From Helochares maculicollis (Eukaryota > Arthropoda > Insecta > Coleoptera > Hydrophilidae): DNA of 64,000 nt. Location of the stretch: positions 32,621-96,620 of the forward strand of contig JAWQRO010000004.1 in assembly GCA_033557835.1 (NCBI GenBank), written 5' to 3'. How positions within the stretch are numbered: the stretch's first letter is position 1; each line of letters starts with the position of its first letter. The position numbers were made by a program, and so were the translations under genes. The notes below the pieces were generated by a model. That model was given only the letters and a program-made list of their open reading frames with translations, was not told the DNA's origin and did no database searches. Below, piece after piece: positions 26,049 to 39,538 of this stretch.

Positions 26049-26685
26049 CATGCCCTCAATTTTTCATTTCTCTAAGTAAAGTTCTATGATTTTCTGCTTA
26101 ACTGATTTGACTTCGGCTATATAAATAATTATTATTGTTTTATATAACTTAACGTATTTTCAAATTTTTATGAGATTTAAGCGCAGTATGTTTGTGTACA
26201 TAAATTAGTAATAATGTAAAAGTGAACGATGTGAATTGTATAAAGTAACAGATCATAGTATGTATTTATATTTTTTAAGGAATTAAAAGTAACTTTAATA
26301 TTGTTCAAGTGAAAATATCTACCAAAGCACCACAGAGGAATGCTGTACTGAACCTAGTTAATGAAATTTTCAGGATTTACTCCCAATAAGTAGGAACAAT
26401 GTAAAAAACATTTCTTTGAATATGAAAAGTTAATTTATTAAGATTCCTCGACAGAAACATATAAAATATATATATATAGAATCAAAAACATATAATATAA
26501 AAATAGAAAGGAATATATCTTATATTTTTTAAATTGCAAATAACATTTCTCGTATAAAAATAGATTTGGTTACCAGTCTTGAAACAGCATATTATTTAAA
26601 GTTATGCTAAACAAAATCTCTTGAATTGTAATGAAATAATACATTTTAGTGAAAATCATCGACAGTACAATTTTTTAAACTCGAC

Positions 26686-29600
26686 TTACGTCTTATGAAC
26701 AATAAAATCCCAAGTATCTTTCCATCTTAGTCTAATAATATCATCTGTAGTTAAATCAGTAGTTCCATAACTTAATACCAAAAACGTTTTAAAAACATAA
26801 AAAATTCCACATAACCAAAATATTATCAAGGTTACAAATAAATTAGCTATAACCTTTGTTCTAAGAGTATCTTTAAGTACTAAATATACATGTTCTATTA
26901 AAGCTGCCGTTAATAATACTTTGAACATAAACGCTGGCAAGTAGTGGTGTAAAAATAATGACCTTTCCACGAAAAAGTATGGTAAGTAATTGAATAAATA
27001 ACCAGCAAGAAATACTTGGCCTATTAATTGGAATTTCTCCCAATTCTCCTCACTTAAATCATAGCAGAGTCTACGCCTCCTTAGCAAGTAAAATGCCAAG
27101 AAAGATGAGTAGATCAGTAGACTTAATGTAGCCGAATCCCAAAGGAGCTTATTGCCTAATAAATGTATTTGAGCCTGAAAATAAAATTATATTACATCAC
27201 TCAAATTTATTTGCAATGACATATCAAATCAGGACTGAATTAACCAATGCATGAAATGATGTAAATGTGGACAGGAAGGGGTTTTGTGCATTGGTTATAG
27301 ATTGAGGATTTACATATAAAATTTACTCGTACATTACTAGAACTAGAGACCCAATATGCAATTCCTCTTGACATTAAAGGCCATTCTAAGGGTTCCGAGC
27401 TGTACATGTGATTTTGTACTCCTTCAGAAGCTGGGAACATCATTTTGTAATTCAATTCAAAAAATTTATCCCAGAAGGATAACTGTGTTGCTGAAGTTGG
27501 AATCATTTCGGCAGAGACTAATTCACGTTCTCGTTCTTTTTGGTCGTCAGCTACAAGAAAGATACAGGTTAAAAAACAATGAAATATTTTGCATAACTTT
27601 CTCGAACTAATTTTCAAAATTTTTACAAGAAATCATTGACTTTACTCCCCACTGGATTTGTATACTGTGACAGCTGCTAAACACAATTTTACTAATTTAA
27701 AAAGTCCTATTTATGTTGATTACACTTTGATCACCAGGCTAGCACTTCTCCACTGAATTCATACCTCTAGCAAAAGTCATAAAATCAAAACGTTAGGTCT
27801 TAAAATGTAATGTAAATTTACTTATAGACGTATGTGATGAATATAGCTTCAGCAGAAACAATGAGAATCAGACATATCTGGCTGACACAGCACACTAAGG
27901 AATATGTAGTGTGAACTACATAGTACTACCACAGCCATCAAATTTTTAATATATTTCAACTTATTTATTATTTACTAAACATTCTTTTGGATATACCAGG
28001 TGCGAAAGCTTAAAATGTCATTTTGTTGTCCAGAGATGGCGGATGAAATTTATTGAAGTAATTTTTGGAACCCAAAGCGCCATATTTTTAGTACGACTAC
28101 CACTAGAAAACGTCATATTCGTTTAGTTGTTCACGAGTTAGTTCACATGTCGAATTTTTTAGCGAAGTAAAGAGCATTTGCGGCATGTAATGATTTTCTT
28201 ATTCAATCAAAAGAAAAAGGCATCGGAAAGCCATCAAATTCTTGTAGAGGCTTACGGCGATCTTGCTCCAACTGTCAAGATGAATTGTGAATGCTAGTTT
28301 CAAAAGTGGCGATTACAATGTTATTGACAAAGAACATGAAAATCGACCAAAAAAGTTTGAAGATGACGAAATAAGAGCATTATTAGAGGAAGACGATACA
28401 CAAATACAACAAATGATGGCGGAGCAGTTGAATCTCACTTGGCAAGCCATTTCTAATCGCCTGAGAGCCATGGGGCAGATTCAAATGGTTGGAAAATGCG
28501 TTTCACACAAACTGGATGAACGACAATTGGAAAGACGAAAAGCTGTGCGTGAAATGCTGCATTTACGCCACAAAAGAAAGGGTTCTTTGCATCGGTTTGT
28601 AACTGGCGATGAAAATTGGATATATTTTGGAATTCCCAAACGTAAGCAATCGTGGGTAAAGCCAGGATAACCATTAACATCGAGTACAAAACTGAATCGT
28701 TTTGGGAGAAGACGATGCTGTGTGTGTGGTGGGGTCAGAAGGGAGTAGCTTACTATGAACTTCTCAAACCCGGCGAAACAGTTAATACCGTTGGCTACTG
28801 ACAATAAATGATCAATTTAACCATGCATTGATCGAAAAATGCCCAGAATTCTGCCCCCTCCCCGCTGTTTTCACCAGACCTTCTGATTATCACCTCTTCT
28901 CATCGATGGGATACACGCTGACTGAGCAACACTTCAAGACATTCGAGGATGTAAAAAAATGGCTAGATGAATGGATATCAATGAAAGTTGAAGCTTTCTT
29001 TTGAAATGGTATCTATAAATTGCACGAGAGATGGATAAAATATGTAAAAAGCGAAGGCCAATACTTTGAATAAAAAAATGTTTTACCATTGTTTTTAAAT
29101 AATTGCGTATTTTTTATGAAAAAACAACATTTTAAATTTGGGCACCAGGTAAACAGTTTTAAAATCTAATAATAACAAAAGAAGTGAGTGTGAAAATTAT
29201 GTGTACTTACATTTTGTATATCTATGCTCCTCCACATTCCAAACAGTATCATCTTGATTAATAATCCTATCAGCCGCAACTTCATGCTGATGGAATCCCC
29301 AATCGGGCAGTTGCCTGCCCGTATATTTTAAGGCAGCGTTAGAGTCTACATGTATTAACCTCACTAATGATTGAATAGTGTGCCAAGTATCCCCGTTTTG
29401 TTCCCTATTCAAAATTTCAACCCTCCACATGTTCTGTGCAGGCATAGACACATTATAATCGATATAACAAGACACTTCCTGACACTGAGGTGACATAGGT
29501 GCTGCTACGTCATGTGAATTCAATGCACGGCTTGAAATACCATGTACTAATTGAATAACGTCTCCGTGTTTTATAGCATCAACTGGCTGTTCTACAACTA

Positions 29601-31501
29601 AATCATTCTTGTCAGGCCTTTTTACAATCCACCAATTGTTAACGTCTTTGAAGGAATAGCAGGTTACTTGCTGTTGATGGCTAGATCCTCTTTTATCAGG
29701 GTACCGTACTGGATAGACATGTGTATGCGAATGGAGCCAACAGGTTCTCCCATGAGTATGTCGAAGAGTTATTTGAGATCCATGTGCTACAAGTAACGGT
29801 TGCCCTTTCGTAATGGACGCTAATCCACCCTCCAAGGAGGCTTGAAAAGCACTCGTCATAATACTGTCATGAGGCCCTGCTTTGTACAGCACATTTAAAT
29901 GCACATAAAAAATTCCTAAGTACACTAAACTCGGAACAGTTAATATAACTATCGCTTGAGCACAAAATCTTAAGAATAAGGTACGATCTGTAAGATCCCG
30001 GAAGGACAAATGCTTCCAAAAGTCCCGAACCAAAATCGCTAAAGCTAAACAAAACGAATAAAACCCTACGTATTTAATGCACAGAGAGCATGTTAATGCA
30101 ATACAACTGAAAATAAGCCAAAACCACCAATGAAATGAATATGTATGACAGTAGTATTTACGAAACTTTAGTATACATAAAATTCCAAACAGAGAGAAGA
30201 AGAGCAGCATTGACTCCATAAGTATAAACCTGCTTTGAGTTAATAGAGCATTATCTAATAAAAACAACAAGCTCGCTAAGAGTGAAGTCCATTGGTTTAA
30301 TCCTAATTCGAGCATCACATGATAAGCTGTAGGTATCAGAGCGCTACCGAAAAATGCAGGGACGAAACGCAAAGCAAATAACGGCACTGATTCCGAGTAC
30401 GCACTACCGATGCGATCGAATTTAAATTTCCCATCGTAATTTGCTAAGTACGCTGCTCCTGCTATCATCTGCTTGCCCAAAGGCGGATGGGCATCGAAAA
30501 AGAAAGTATTCTTCATGTACAGAGATACATATTTACCGTAATGCAACTCGTCAAACCTGTAAAAGAAAAAAATATATACAATTTGGACAAATAGGTAATC
30601 AATTAGGCTAAATTTTGCATTACCTGCTTAAATATACTTGTTACGGCATTAGAAACGCGAATTCTTTAAAGCTAAATTTTCAACTTTATGCAGGAAATTC
30701 AACATTACTTTAATGGATGATTGCACTAATACATTGACATGAAAACAGTTTTCTTCAAATATAAAAAAAACATTAAATAAATGATGAGTCAAATAAATTT
30801 TTTGTGATACCGTTTTGCTTGAATTGCACAATACTATAAAAACTTTAATTAACAACTGAATGGTTGGTATATCATCGAATTAAAATTGGTTTCAAGTTAG
30901 TAGCAACATTTCTCATTGATTAATACAAAAGGCCTTGAGATAGCAACATTTACTTTAATGTTATAAGAAACATTATTGAAATGTATACCTAGAAATACTA
31001 GCCTACACATTATGTGAAAGAAATTTGGCAACATCATTAACGAAAAAGTGACGGATGTAATTCAAAGAGTAATTATAAAAAAATATACATCCACAAACTA
31101 CAATTTTCACAAGCGTACTACATATAAGAAAAAAAAATTAATGTTGTTAGGACTTACACTATATTTTTTGGTTGGTCCAGCTTATAAAATCTCGTGCACA
31201 ATCCAGCAACAAAGAGGACTATCGATAATAAATCTAACTCAAAATTAATCCTAAATTTCCTATTAGTAGCTTTTTTATTCGTATTTGTTTGTTCGTATTC
31301 TTCATCTGTTTGTACATTTTTGGTTTTAATGACCTGCTTCTCGTGGTTCTTAAGATTCTCCTTTTCTTCCCGTAAAGAGTCATCGCTCTCACTAAGACTT
31401 TTCTCTTTCTGTGCGATGTTTTCAACCTGTTGCCCCTTTTTACTATTCTTTCGGTTTTTGATGTTTTCCATTTTACATGTTTGTCCCACTAAATTTGTCA
31501 T
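26686..31501 (-). CDS. POMT1: Protein O-mannosyltransferase 1 (rotated abdomen homologue)
   Basis: ER membrane GT39 glycosyltransferase that, with POMT2, transfers mannose from dolichol-phosphate-mannose to Ser/Thr, e.g. on dystroglycan. Exons from right to left: 31158-31501, 29211-30556, 27333-27550 and 26686-27174, totalling 798 residues. Exon 1 encodes a long charged cytosolic tail then the first helix (LLSIVLFVAGLCTRFYKL). The exon 1/2 junction rebuilds VFDELHYGKY, whose Asp-Glu pair is the catalytic motif of the family. Exon 2 continues with GKQMIAGAAYLANYDG, the helical core, then three MIR repeats (GRGSSHQQQVTCY-like block, NNWWIVK, HGDVIQLVHG, LNSHDVAAPMSPQCQEVSCY). The last exon has four more helices and ends RLRWKDTWDFIV. 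I used ATG 31501 (MTNLVGQ); the frame is open upstream but without another ATG. The 1.66-kb third intron holds a mariner. BCDIN3D diverges 518 bp away. Confidence 0.95.
27996..29149 (+). mobile_element. Mos1-like mariner in a POMT1 intron
   Basis: The ends read CCAGGTGCGAAAGCTTAAAA and, inward from the right, CCTGGTGCCCAAATTTAAAA, with TA flanks at 27994-27995 and 29150-29151. Length is 1154 bp. The transposase lies on the + strand, opposite to POMT1. It keeps FKSGDYNVIDKE, LLEEDDTQIQQMMAEQL, the second helix-turn-helix (AISNRLRAMGQIQ) and FVTGDENWIYFG with the first catalytic aspartate. The frame is broken by an indel just after the start, a gap near 28280, a stop at 28668 and a deletion around 28855 that removes the HDNAPAH-type block. 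It is non-functional. Same family as 9512-10606, with a normal TA target site here. Confidence 0.9.
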
Positions 31502-32019
31502 GACTTCATTTTCCAACAAAATTAAATTTTCTTCCTAGGTGGGTCACTGTCACTTCGTTAAAAGGTCATTAACACTTTGCATTCCTTTCTTTTGCCAACT
31601 ATGCTTTTTGATAACCTTGCAGCAAACAGGATAACTGTAAATATCAATTTCGCCAACTTCAAGGTAAATGCACATGGAAACTTCTGATCAAAAATACTGT
31701 GAACTAGGCACTCGTATTAAAAAAAACATTGCATCTGAAAAAGAATTTGCTTAACTGCAACTTGCAGCTTAATTGATGACATAACCAAACTTTTCTTCCA
31801 GATTTTTAAAATAAGTTTCTTCGTTCTTAATGTTTCCGCAACCTACTGCTAACAACAAGGTTTGGATTTCATGAACATGCATGTGCAAACACATGTTATG
31901 TAATTAAGTACAGAGCAAGAGGTTTTAATTGGGGCACACTATATGAATTATATACACCAGCTGTGTATACTGTAAGAGCAGAAGGAGTACACCTCTTGGT
32001 GAATTTTTAATGCTAAGCT
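31502..32019. promoter_or_regulatory. Divergent promoter region POMT1 / BCDIN3D
   Basis: Only 518 bp separate the two start codons, so both promoters lie here and may be bidirectional. No TATA box or repeat was recognised. Confidence 0.5.
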
Positions 32020-32989
32020 ATGGAAGACTTAAATTTCATGAGCAGTAATCCCGGAGCTGTTAAATATGGCAATTTTATTAATTATTATCAGTTTCATCCC
32101 CCAGAAAATCGTCTTAAACTGTTACCATATAATATATTTAACAAGAACGAACCACTAATTGCTCTCGATATAGGGTGCAATGCAGGAGTAAGTACAATAT
32201 ATAAGTATTCATTTTATTGACGTCCCTTTGTCTGATACATTTCTGTTCCATTAAATCACAAGCTTAGAATTAAAAATAAAATAACTAACTGATGTTTACG
32301 TAAATTTTAAATCATACAAGAATATACATTCCTATTTAGCTTTATATTTTAAATCTTTCAGCATTGTTGTTATTAAATTTAGCATTCGAACTTTTAAATT
32401 AAACCATCAATATGATTTTTTTATTAATATACATACTGGTTTTCAGGACTTAACCCTGGCTTTGTTTAAGCAACTCCAAGAGTTAGGATTCAACTGTTTT
32501 ATACTAGGCATTGATATTGATCCAGTCTTGATAAAAAGAGCTGAGGAACAAAATACAAGTGACCGGGTAGTGTTTAAGTGCCTAAATTTCATGGATGCTG
32601 ATGAAAGGACTACTGTTTTAACGTCATATTTATCAAATTTAAATGTTAAACAATTTTCTACGACATTTTGTTTTTCGGTAACAATGTGGATACATTTAAA
32701 TAATGGCGATGAAGGGCTAAAAAATTTTCTTTGTGACGTTTGTGAGATAAGTAATACTGTTGTTATAGAACCACAACCTTGGAAGTGTTACAAATCGGCT
32801 GTTTCAAGACTCCGTAAAAGCAAAAGTGAATTTCCTCTGTTTAAAGAATTAGCAATCAAAGAGAACGTTGAAAACATCATTGAAGATATCATTTTAAGGA
32901 GTGGAGAGTTTACTAAAATACATGAGAGTGAAAGGACTAAGTGGCAAAGAAAATTATGTATTTTTAAAAGATTATTACAAGAGTGTTGA
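32020..32989 (+). CDS. BCDIN3D: RNA 5'-monophosphate methyltransferase BCDIN3D-like
   Basis: SAM-dependent methyltransferase of the Bin3 family; the human protein O-methylates the 5'-monophosphate of tRNA-His. Exons are 32020-32187 and 32447-32989, giving 236 residues. The exon 1/2 junction falls inside the SAM-binding motif I and rebuilds IALDIGCNAGDLTLALF. LGIDIDPVLIKRAEE is motif II, and FCFSVTMWIHLNNGDEGL with VVIEPQPWKCYKSA are Bin3-family signatures. The N-terminal GNFINYYQFHPPENRL block matches the family start. It is shorter than human (292), mainly at the C-terminus. The ATG at 32020 is the first in frame. The WRNIP1-like gene converges with 419 bp between stops; AATAAA is at about 33123. 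Confidence 0.93.
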
Positions 32990-33408
32990 TATATTTTGAT
33001 CTAATATTTTTAATGAGCTCAAATAAGTTGTTTAGAATTTTTTATTGTGCTCTGTATAATATTATCATTATAATTGTACTAGTCTTAGGTCATATTTGTA
33101 CTTACTTTCAAGAAATATCTAAATAAAGCTTATGAAAGGATAAGTCTGTACTAACATTCAAGAAGACATCAATTTTAGTACATAATGGGGATAGATGCCA
33201 ATCTAATAAATATATAAGATGAAATCATACCTTTATATAAAGTAATTTTATCCTGGAAATAGAATATAAATACCATGGACTCATTATTTCTAAGATATAC
33301 ATAACTATCAAGCATATACTCTGCTAATACATATATGAGAAAATCTATATAATGGCAAAGTTAAAAAACAATTTATTACTATTAAATTATGAGAACATTG
33401 CAATACTA

Positions 33409-35093
33409 TTATAAAAATCTTCTGCTTTCATATCCTTTAGGCATGTAACTTTGTTTACCTAAAAAAATGTAATGATTCATTTAAAGACATAAGAAATAGA
33501 TGACTGTACAATTTAAAACTCACCAGTAGGAATATTTAAATGAGCATTTTTTACATGCGTAGGCACCAATGGTTGTGGCCCAACATGATTAAGAATTGTT
33601 GTTTTCACTTTATGCATTGCTTTTTGCACATCCTGGTTCTTTTTCGCTTTGGCTAAATAAATAGCACATTGTACAAAAAGTGCTTCGGCATCTGGCATTC
33701 CTATAAGCTCCATACCTTGCATTGTGGCAATTGCCAGTTCCAATGCTTTCGGATCCTCATTCCCAATGTCCTCACTGGCAATTTTAATTAATCGTTTTGC
33801 AACACTGTATGGATCTTCGTTTGTTAGCAGAATTCTCATCATCCAGTAAAGTGTAGCATGCTCCTGAGAAGCTAAAATTGACTTATGCATAGCCATAATT
33901 AAATTAAAAAATGGTTCCTCGTTTCTATCGTAAATTGACAAACACTTTTCTATGATATGTTTCATGTCAGCTTCTTTGATTAATTTTTTTATTTCATTAG
34001 CTTCACAGTATTTAGCAACCATCTGTATATTACCCAATAAGGAGCGCCCATTTCCACAACTGGACTCGACCAACCAGTTTAGGGCAGATTTATGAAACTT
34101 CAAGCTTGTTTTGTTGAAAAGCGAAACAATTAATTTAATTAATTTAGTAATACACTAAGAGTTAGATACCTTGCTGATGCCGCTGGTTTATTTGAAGAAT
34201 CAACATCCAACTTCAAGTATTCCACTGCTTTCATTAAAATTATCATCATGGTACGATTTGACAATTTATCAAATTCTACAATCAAACACCTACTCAACAG
34301 AGTGTTGTTTATTGCGAAAGATAAATTTTCAGAAGTAGCTCCTACAAAAATTATGTCTTTTTGATCTATGGGTTCCAAAAAGTATTCCTGTTCACTTTTA
34401 TTAAAACGATGTAAAAAATCTACGAAGAAGACAGTTTTTTTCTTCCAAGATTTTTGGAGCTTTGCAGCCTCAATATACTGTTGGACGTCATTTATGCCTA
34501 AAATTTACAAAAGGATGTTTTGTATGAGTTTTTCTTTCTAGCAAATTTAACTAAGATAATCTCACATGGAATTTCATTAAGTTTGACTTACTTGCAGACG
34601 TGGGCAAAGCCGCAAATCGCCACTGATCATCTTTGTCACACATTGCTTGTAACACTTGAACAAAACAAGACTTTCCTGACCCTGACGGCCCTTCTAAAAC
34701 CATGTTCGGGATATCTTTGTTAAGTAGCATCGACTTCAAAGTGATGTTTTTCTCTAAAGAAGAGTTTTGATAAAAAATTTCTTCGAAAGACTTTGGTTGA
34801 ATGAAATCGTTTATATCTACTCCTTGGTTGGATTTTTTGATGACTTCTATGTCACTGAATATAGTTGTGAAAACAGACTTTAGCTCTTGAGCAGTTTTTT
34901 TTTCAACAATTGGCTCCTCTTCATCGTCTTCAGATAAATTATCTTCAGGTTCATCATTCAATTTACTATCTTCTGAAGTTTTTTTATTGACCTCTCTGGT
35001 TTTAAATGTGCTTTTGCTAGTGTCCATTGCAGCCATAACTTCTGAATTTTCATTTATATAACTTTGAAAGAGACTTAAATTGATCACAGTCAT
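33409..35093 (-). CDS. WRNIP1/Mgs1/RarA-like AAA+ ATPase with altered Walker B
   Basis: Clamp-loader-like AAA+ protein of the family that acts at stalled replication forks. Exons from right to left: 34592-35093, 34170-34497, 33524-34104 and 33409-33458, totalling 486 residues. An acidic, low-complexity N-terminus (SEDDEEEPIVEKK) is followed by Walker A GPSGSGKS (residues 135-142). Walker B reads VFFVDFLHRFNKSEQ (D194-F195) where relatives have DEIHRFNK, so the catalytic glutamate is replaced by phenylalanine. Sensor 1 (FVGATSENLSF) and the SRC arginine-finger motif (LLSRCLIVEF) are kept. The C-terminal tetramerisation part is typical: MAMHKSILASQEHATLYWMMR, KRLIKIASEDIGNEDPKAL, LIGMPDAEALFVQCAIYLA. 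The N-terminal UBZ zinc finger of vertebrate WRNIP1 is absent. Coding quality is good and every exon joins in phase, so it is a gene rather than a relic. Alternative in-frame starts exist at MAAMDTSK (residues 20 and 23). Confidence 0.88.
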
Positions 35094-35750
35094 AGTTCTA
35101 TAACAACATTATATTAATTTCACTAGGATATAGTTGTCACCTAAAATTTTGAAAACTTGCAAATAGTACTTGTTTTCTTTGACATATTTAAAAGTTCAAG
35201 TAAATTATAATGCACTCAAATGAATAACCTACATTCGACACTTCCAATAGTCATATGAAACTAAAGCAATAATGTTAAAATTCTATTATGTATATATTAT
35301 CATTATATATATGCGACGAGGGATTATGAGAACCAAAAGGAAGTTGATAAAATAGCTGAATTTCCTTAAAAATAAATAAATTCTAATAGTTTTTATATTT
35401 GATTTATTCAAAAAATTGATTTTATAAAACTTACAAGAAGTTTGTATATATTTTATCAAAAAAAAGTGTATAATAGAGAAACAACAATAATATGGAAGCT
35501 ATATATAAATTTAAATACAATATTTCCAAGTTGGTTTTGGTAACTAATGACTTAATTAATTAAAATGTTCCAACAATAAACTTTTGAAGTATTTTAACAA
35601 TGCAGTCTTATATATCATATCATATATGTACATGTAGATATTTTTAAAGAGAGTCATAAAATTACAATAAGCTTCCCTCTCTTATATTTAGAATAACAAA
35701 AATATACTTAGTTGTAATCGATTAAATCACACGATTAATACTTATGGCAC
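35094..35750. other. Spacer between WRNIP1-like and DGAT1
   Basis: AT-rich spacer between two genes on the same strand. It should contain the WRNIP1-like promoter and the DGAT1 3' untranslated region. No other feature seen. Confidence 0.5.
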
Positions 35751-38700
35751 CTAAACATGGCCATAATTTTCCATTAAAGCCTTTCCGTAGTGTGTGACTA
35801 CATAATCATGATAATAAATCATTATACAAAGTGGTTGACCCATTATAATCGAAGCCCATACAACTAGATTGCCCCAACGAGGTCCCACCTTTACCTCCAT
35901 AAACCTGGATATATGTGAAAGTGGAATTTGAGCCATCATCCCCAAAAATGCCCAAACTTTAAATGTTTTAAGAGGTACGCTGACTAGATATTCGTGGAAG
36001 AATGCACTGACGAAGAAAACTACAATTCCACCCATAGTCTTGCTGTGACCCATACTGACAAGAGGGATGTAAAGGTGACGAACAGCCCAACGATGCACGG
36101 GCATATTCCACGTACGCCAAAATGTATCAATATTATTGGCATTCCACCAGTCACAATAAAAGTTGCGGTCAGCAAATTGCAGGAGTTCCCCCATCAAGTT
36201 GAGGAAGGAGTGGAAAATAATGTAGAACATGCACAGCCAAAAAAGATGATTAGGTATCTAAAATAAAATATGAATAAAAATTTGTTACAAACATCTTCCA
36301 AATAAAAGTATTTAATTTTTCTAAATCAATATATTTGAGTATTATTCATATTAAAAATTTATACTAAAATTCAAATATTAATGTTGATTACAAAATGTTC
36401 AGAGTAGAATATAAGTTGAGATTTTGTTATTTCAATGTTAAATGAAAATCAACATAAAAGTAATTACTACTATAAGAGTTTACATTTTGTTCTGTATGAA
36501 TCAATCGACAAGAAAATGTACTAAATAACATTTAAGTGATAAATGAAAAATTTAATTACCGCAAGTTTCAGAAGTCGTTCAGTAGCGGCAATTACATCCA
36601 TATTGCTGAAAGGTATGAGTGAATTTTTTACGGAAGGCACCATATACTGCTGTATAACAGCAAACATTATCTGAATCCCTATGACTACTTCAATTATTCG
36701 CTTCAGCAAGAATCGTTTTCGAATTCGTTGTGTGCGTGGGAAATTCAATTCATAGCACAGTGTAGGCACTAGTATGAAGTAAAAAAGGTCTTTAAGATTT
36801 AAGTTGTCCGGGTATTGGACTAAGTGGGGTTCATAGTGACTATCGTTGTCATCATGTCCTTCTCCTGCAGAATATATATTATTATATATAAATATTTTAG
36901 TGATCTTATTAAACAAAATAATCATAAACAAGCAAAAACAAATGCCTTATAAATAACAATTCAATCGAGCTGTCCTTTCTATTTTTTGGTTAAAAAAAAA
37001 TCTTCTTAACAGCATAATTATCAATTTGAAAAAACATTTTTGGATACATGGATGGAAGACAAACACAAAGTGTGTTTGAAGAAATGAAAGAAATCAGATG
37101 AAGAAATTAAAGATCAAATTTGTTAATATATTAAATTTTACCCTTTTTTATAATTAAATCAGCAGCTCCCAATATAAATGCTAATTCTCAGACAGTATCA
37201 ATACTTAGAAATGAAGAAGTAATTACTGGACCATAATAGATAATTTTATTTGTTTTTTGCAAAGCAAATTATCCTCGGCCCTTCATTTAAATCTCCTAAT
37301 GTGATAATTCTAGGGCTAGCTAAGTTTCTCGCACTAGTTAATCAAGCAGGCCATGGCCAAAAGTATACAATAAAATAATTGGTTGTTGAAAAGTCAAAAA
37401 GTTTTTGGTATATTAACCATGAAGTAACTGTGTTGTTATAAGACAAAGTCGTTTCTGACAGTATTAAAAATAAAATAAAAAATTTAGAATTAAAATGTAT
37501 GTACTTAATAACTCCTTAGGGTACATATATGATATTTTCATATATTTGGGAAAACAAATGAAACAATAACACAGAGTATACTTGCATTTTCCCCTTTGTT
37601 ATTATTTGACGATTTTAATAGAACGGTTAATAAATTTGTGTGTTAATGCTAAATATGAAGTCCATAAAATATTGGTGTAATTAAATACTAAAAATATATT
37701 TTTCTAGTTGCTTTATGTGATATTTTTTGTTTTGCTATAAAATAATTATAAGATTTTGTAAATCTCTTTCGATTAGATTTCTAGTATAAATAGAACTGGC
37801 ACTATGATATTTATTAGCAAGTAATACAGGCATTAAATGTCGTACAATAACGGTTAAAATGGATTCGTTTTGAAAATGCCAATATAAAACAGTTGTAAAA
37901 AATCTAATAATAGAAGATTGTAGTTTTATATCTTTTAGATAACATTTCATTTATGTTTCGTATAAAAATAAATTTACCTTTAGGAAAACTACCGCTATAA
38001 GATAAAGATTGTCTTCTCATTGTGTTCCTTGTTTTGTGTTTTCGTTGGTCTGCGCGGCACCAGCTATTTACTTGTACATAAGACCACAGTTTCAAAAATA
38101 GGACGCTATAGACAAAACTGACTAGGGAAGCCCCAACTAAACTGAATCCCTCCTTCATATATATCGATACCATTGGAATTAGAACTAGGATAAGAAGATT
38201 GACAACATGTGCTAGCATTCCTGGACCTGTTGGTATTATTCCCTTAAAGCATATACATAAAATCTCATTGATTATAAGGAAAATATCATAACATTGTATT
38301 ACTCCACAAGTAAGTGTAAGTTTTATACTTACAGACGCTAGCCCCTTCTCAGTAACCAGGCACAATACTATGGGGACGAACGTATCTACAAAATTATAAT
38401 AATAATGTATTCCTTATTAATATAAAAAATGTAAATTAGATCTTCCAATACAGTATATATTGTCCCAAACAGCAAAGTTCATCATAATTTGCATCTAATC
38501 AGAAATTTGCCCTTTAACAAATTTTCATTAATTGTTTTATAACTTGTTTTAATAATAAAATGCATTGTTATAAAGGGTCATATATGATTTTTTTTTAAAC
38601 TGAGATTAACAACCAATAGAGCTTCATTTAACAAGCGCAACTCATTAAAGAATCATATCAAACATAAAACACCCCGAAATCCATTTGCAAATTTCCGAAA

Positions 38701-39538
38701 AATAGTTACAACTATCTCAACCAATTAAGTACATTATAACAACTTTTAAAAAATATAATCAAAAAATTATTATTATAAACAAATTAATTTGGAAAATACA
38801 AAGAAGATATATATTGAAAATTTAAAGCAGTATATAAAAGAATTTAAAAATAAAGTGAGCCATTAAGTCTTACATAAAAATAGAATAAAAGAAGGGTGGT
38901 CCCTTGTTTCAACATCCCCACCGGTTATAACATAAAACCATTGAATAGGATCCACTCTAATTCCGTATTTGATGAAGTTTTCCAATAGCAGTCGAAATCC
39001 TCCCATAGAAAGCAGCAAAAACGCCCAATTTACAAAACCTGTGAAATTGTCGAACCCTGAGGTCCAAGAAAATAGCGAATCCCTTGGCCGGTGACATCTG
39101 AAAAAATATTCAAATTCACAATAAAAAAAATTTAAACACTTAATGAATTGAAAAAATATAACAATGTTTACAAACATATCAAAGAATATTTAGTCATTAC
39201 AAAAATAGTGCAATTTAAAGCAATTAAAAATTACTTTAGGTGCCATCATTACAATGATGCAACGATTTTTTTAAATTATTGCCTGACTTTAATTTCAAAG
39301 GTTGCTAGAATAGGGTAAGATGCGATTTTCAAATGTTTTGCGAGTGCCTTCTTTCAGAAGGTGGCTATAAGCTATTTGCAAATGTTTAAAAGAATTAAGT
39401 TATTGGGCACACCTAAATTATTTGCACTTACGGCTTATCTGGTTGAGACTTCCGGACTTTTTGCTCTTCCGCCTGTATTTCTTCGGCCCTTGTAACGCTT
39501 TGGGCCCTTCTTAACCTAACATGTTCGTGGTCACTCAT
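35751..39538 (-). CDS. DGAT1: Diacylglycerol O-acyltransferase 1 (midway homologue)
   Basis: MBOAT-family ER enzyme that makes triacylglycerol from diacylglycerol and acyl-CoA. Exons from right to left: 39432-39538, 38874-39097, 38333-38385, 37978-38242, 36560-36864 and 35751-36257, all in phase and totalling 486 residues (human 488). Motifs in order: [20 protein letters not shown] at the start of the conserved region, [62 protein letters not shown], the acyl-CoA motif [13 protein letters not shown], and [13 protein letters not shown] with the catalytic histidine. The N-terminal tail is short and charged. Exon 3 is only 53 nt; it rebuilds [10 protein letters not shown] and its borders fit phase on both sides. 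slowmo diverges on the right with 1.1 kb between starts. Confidence 0.95.

Noticed and set aside
26460..26485. (TA)n stretch between BAP18 and POMT1
   Set aside because: Ordinary short AT repeat of a kind frequent throughout the window; not informative.
31194..31538. 114-codon + strand frame
   Set aside because: Antisense to POMT1 exon 1, whose charged coding sequence reads as Phe/Ser/Leu in reverse.
35994..36266. 90-codon + strand frame opposite the last DGAT1 exon
   Set aside because: Antisense shadow of a well-supported coding exon.
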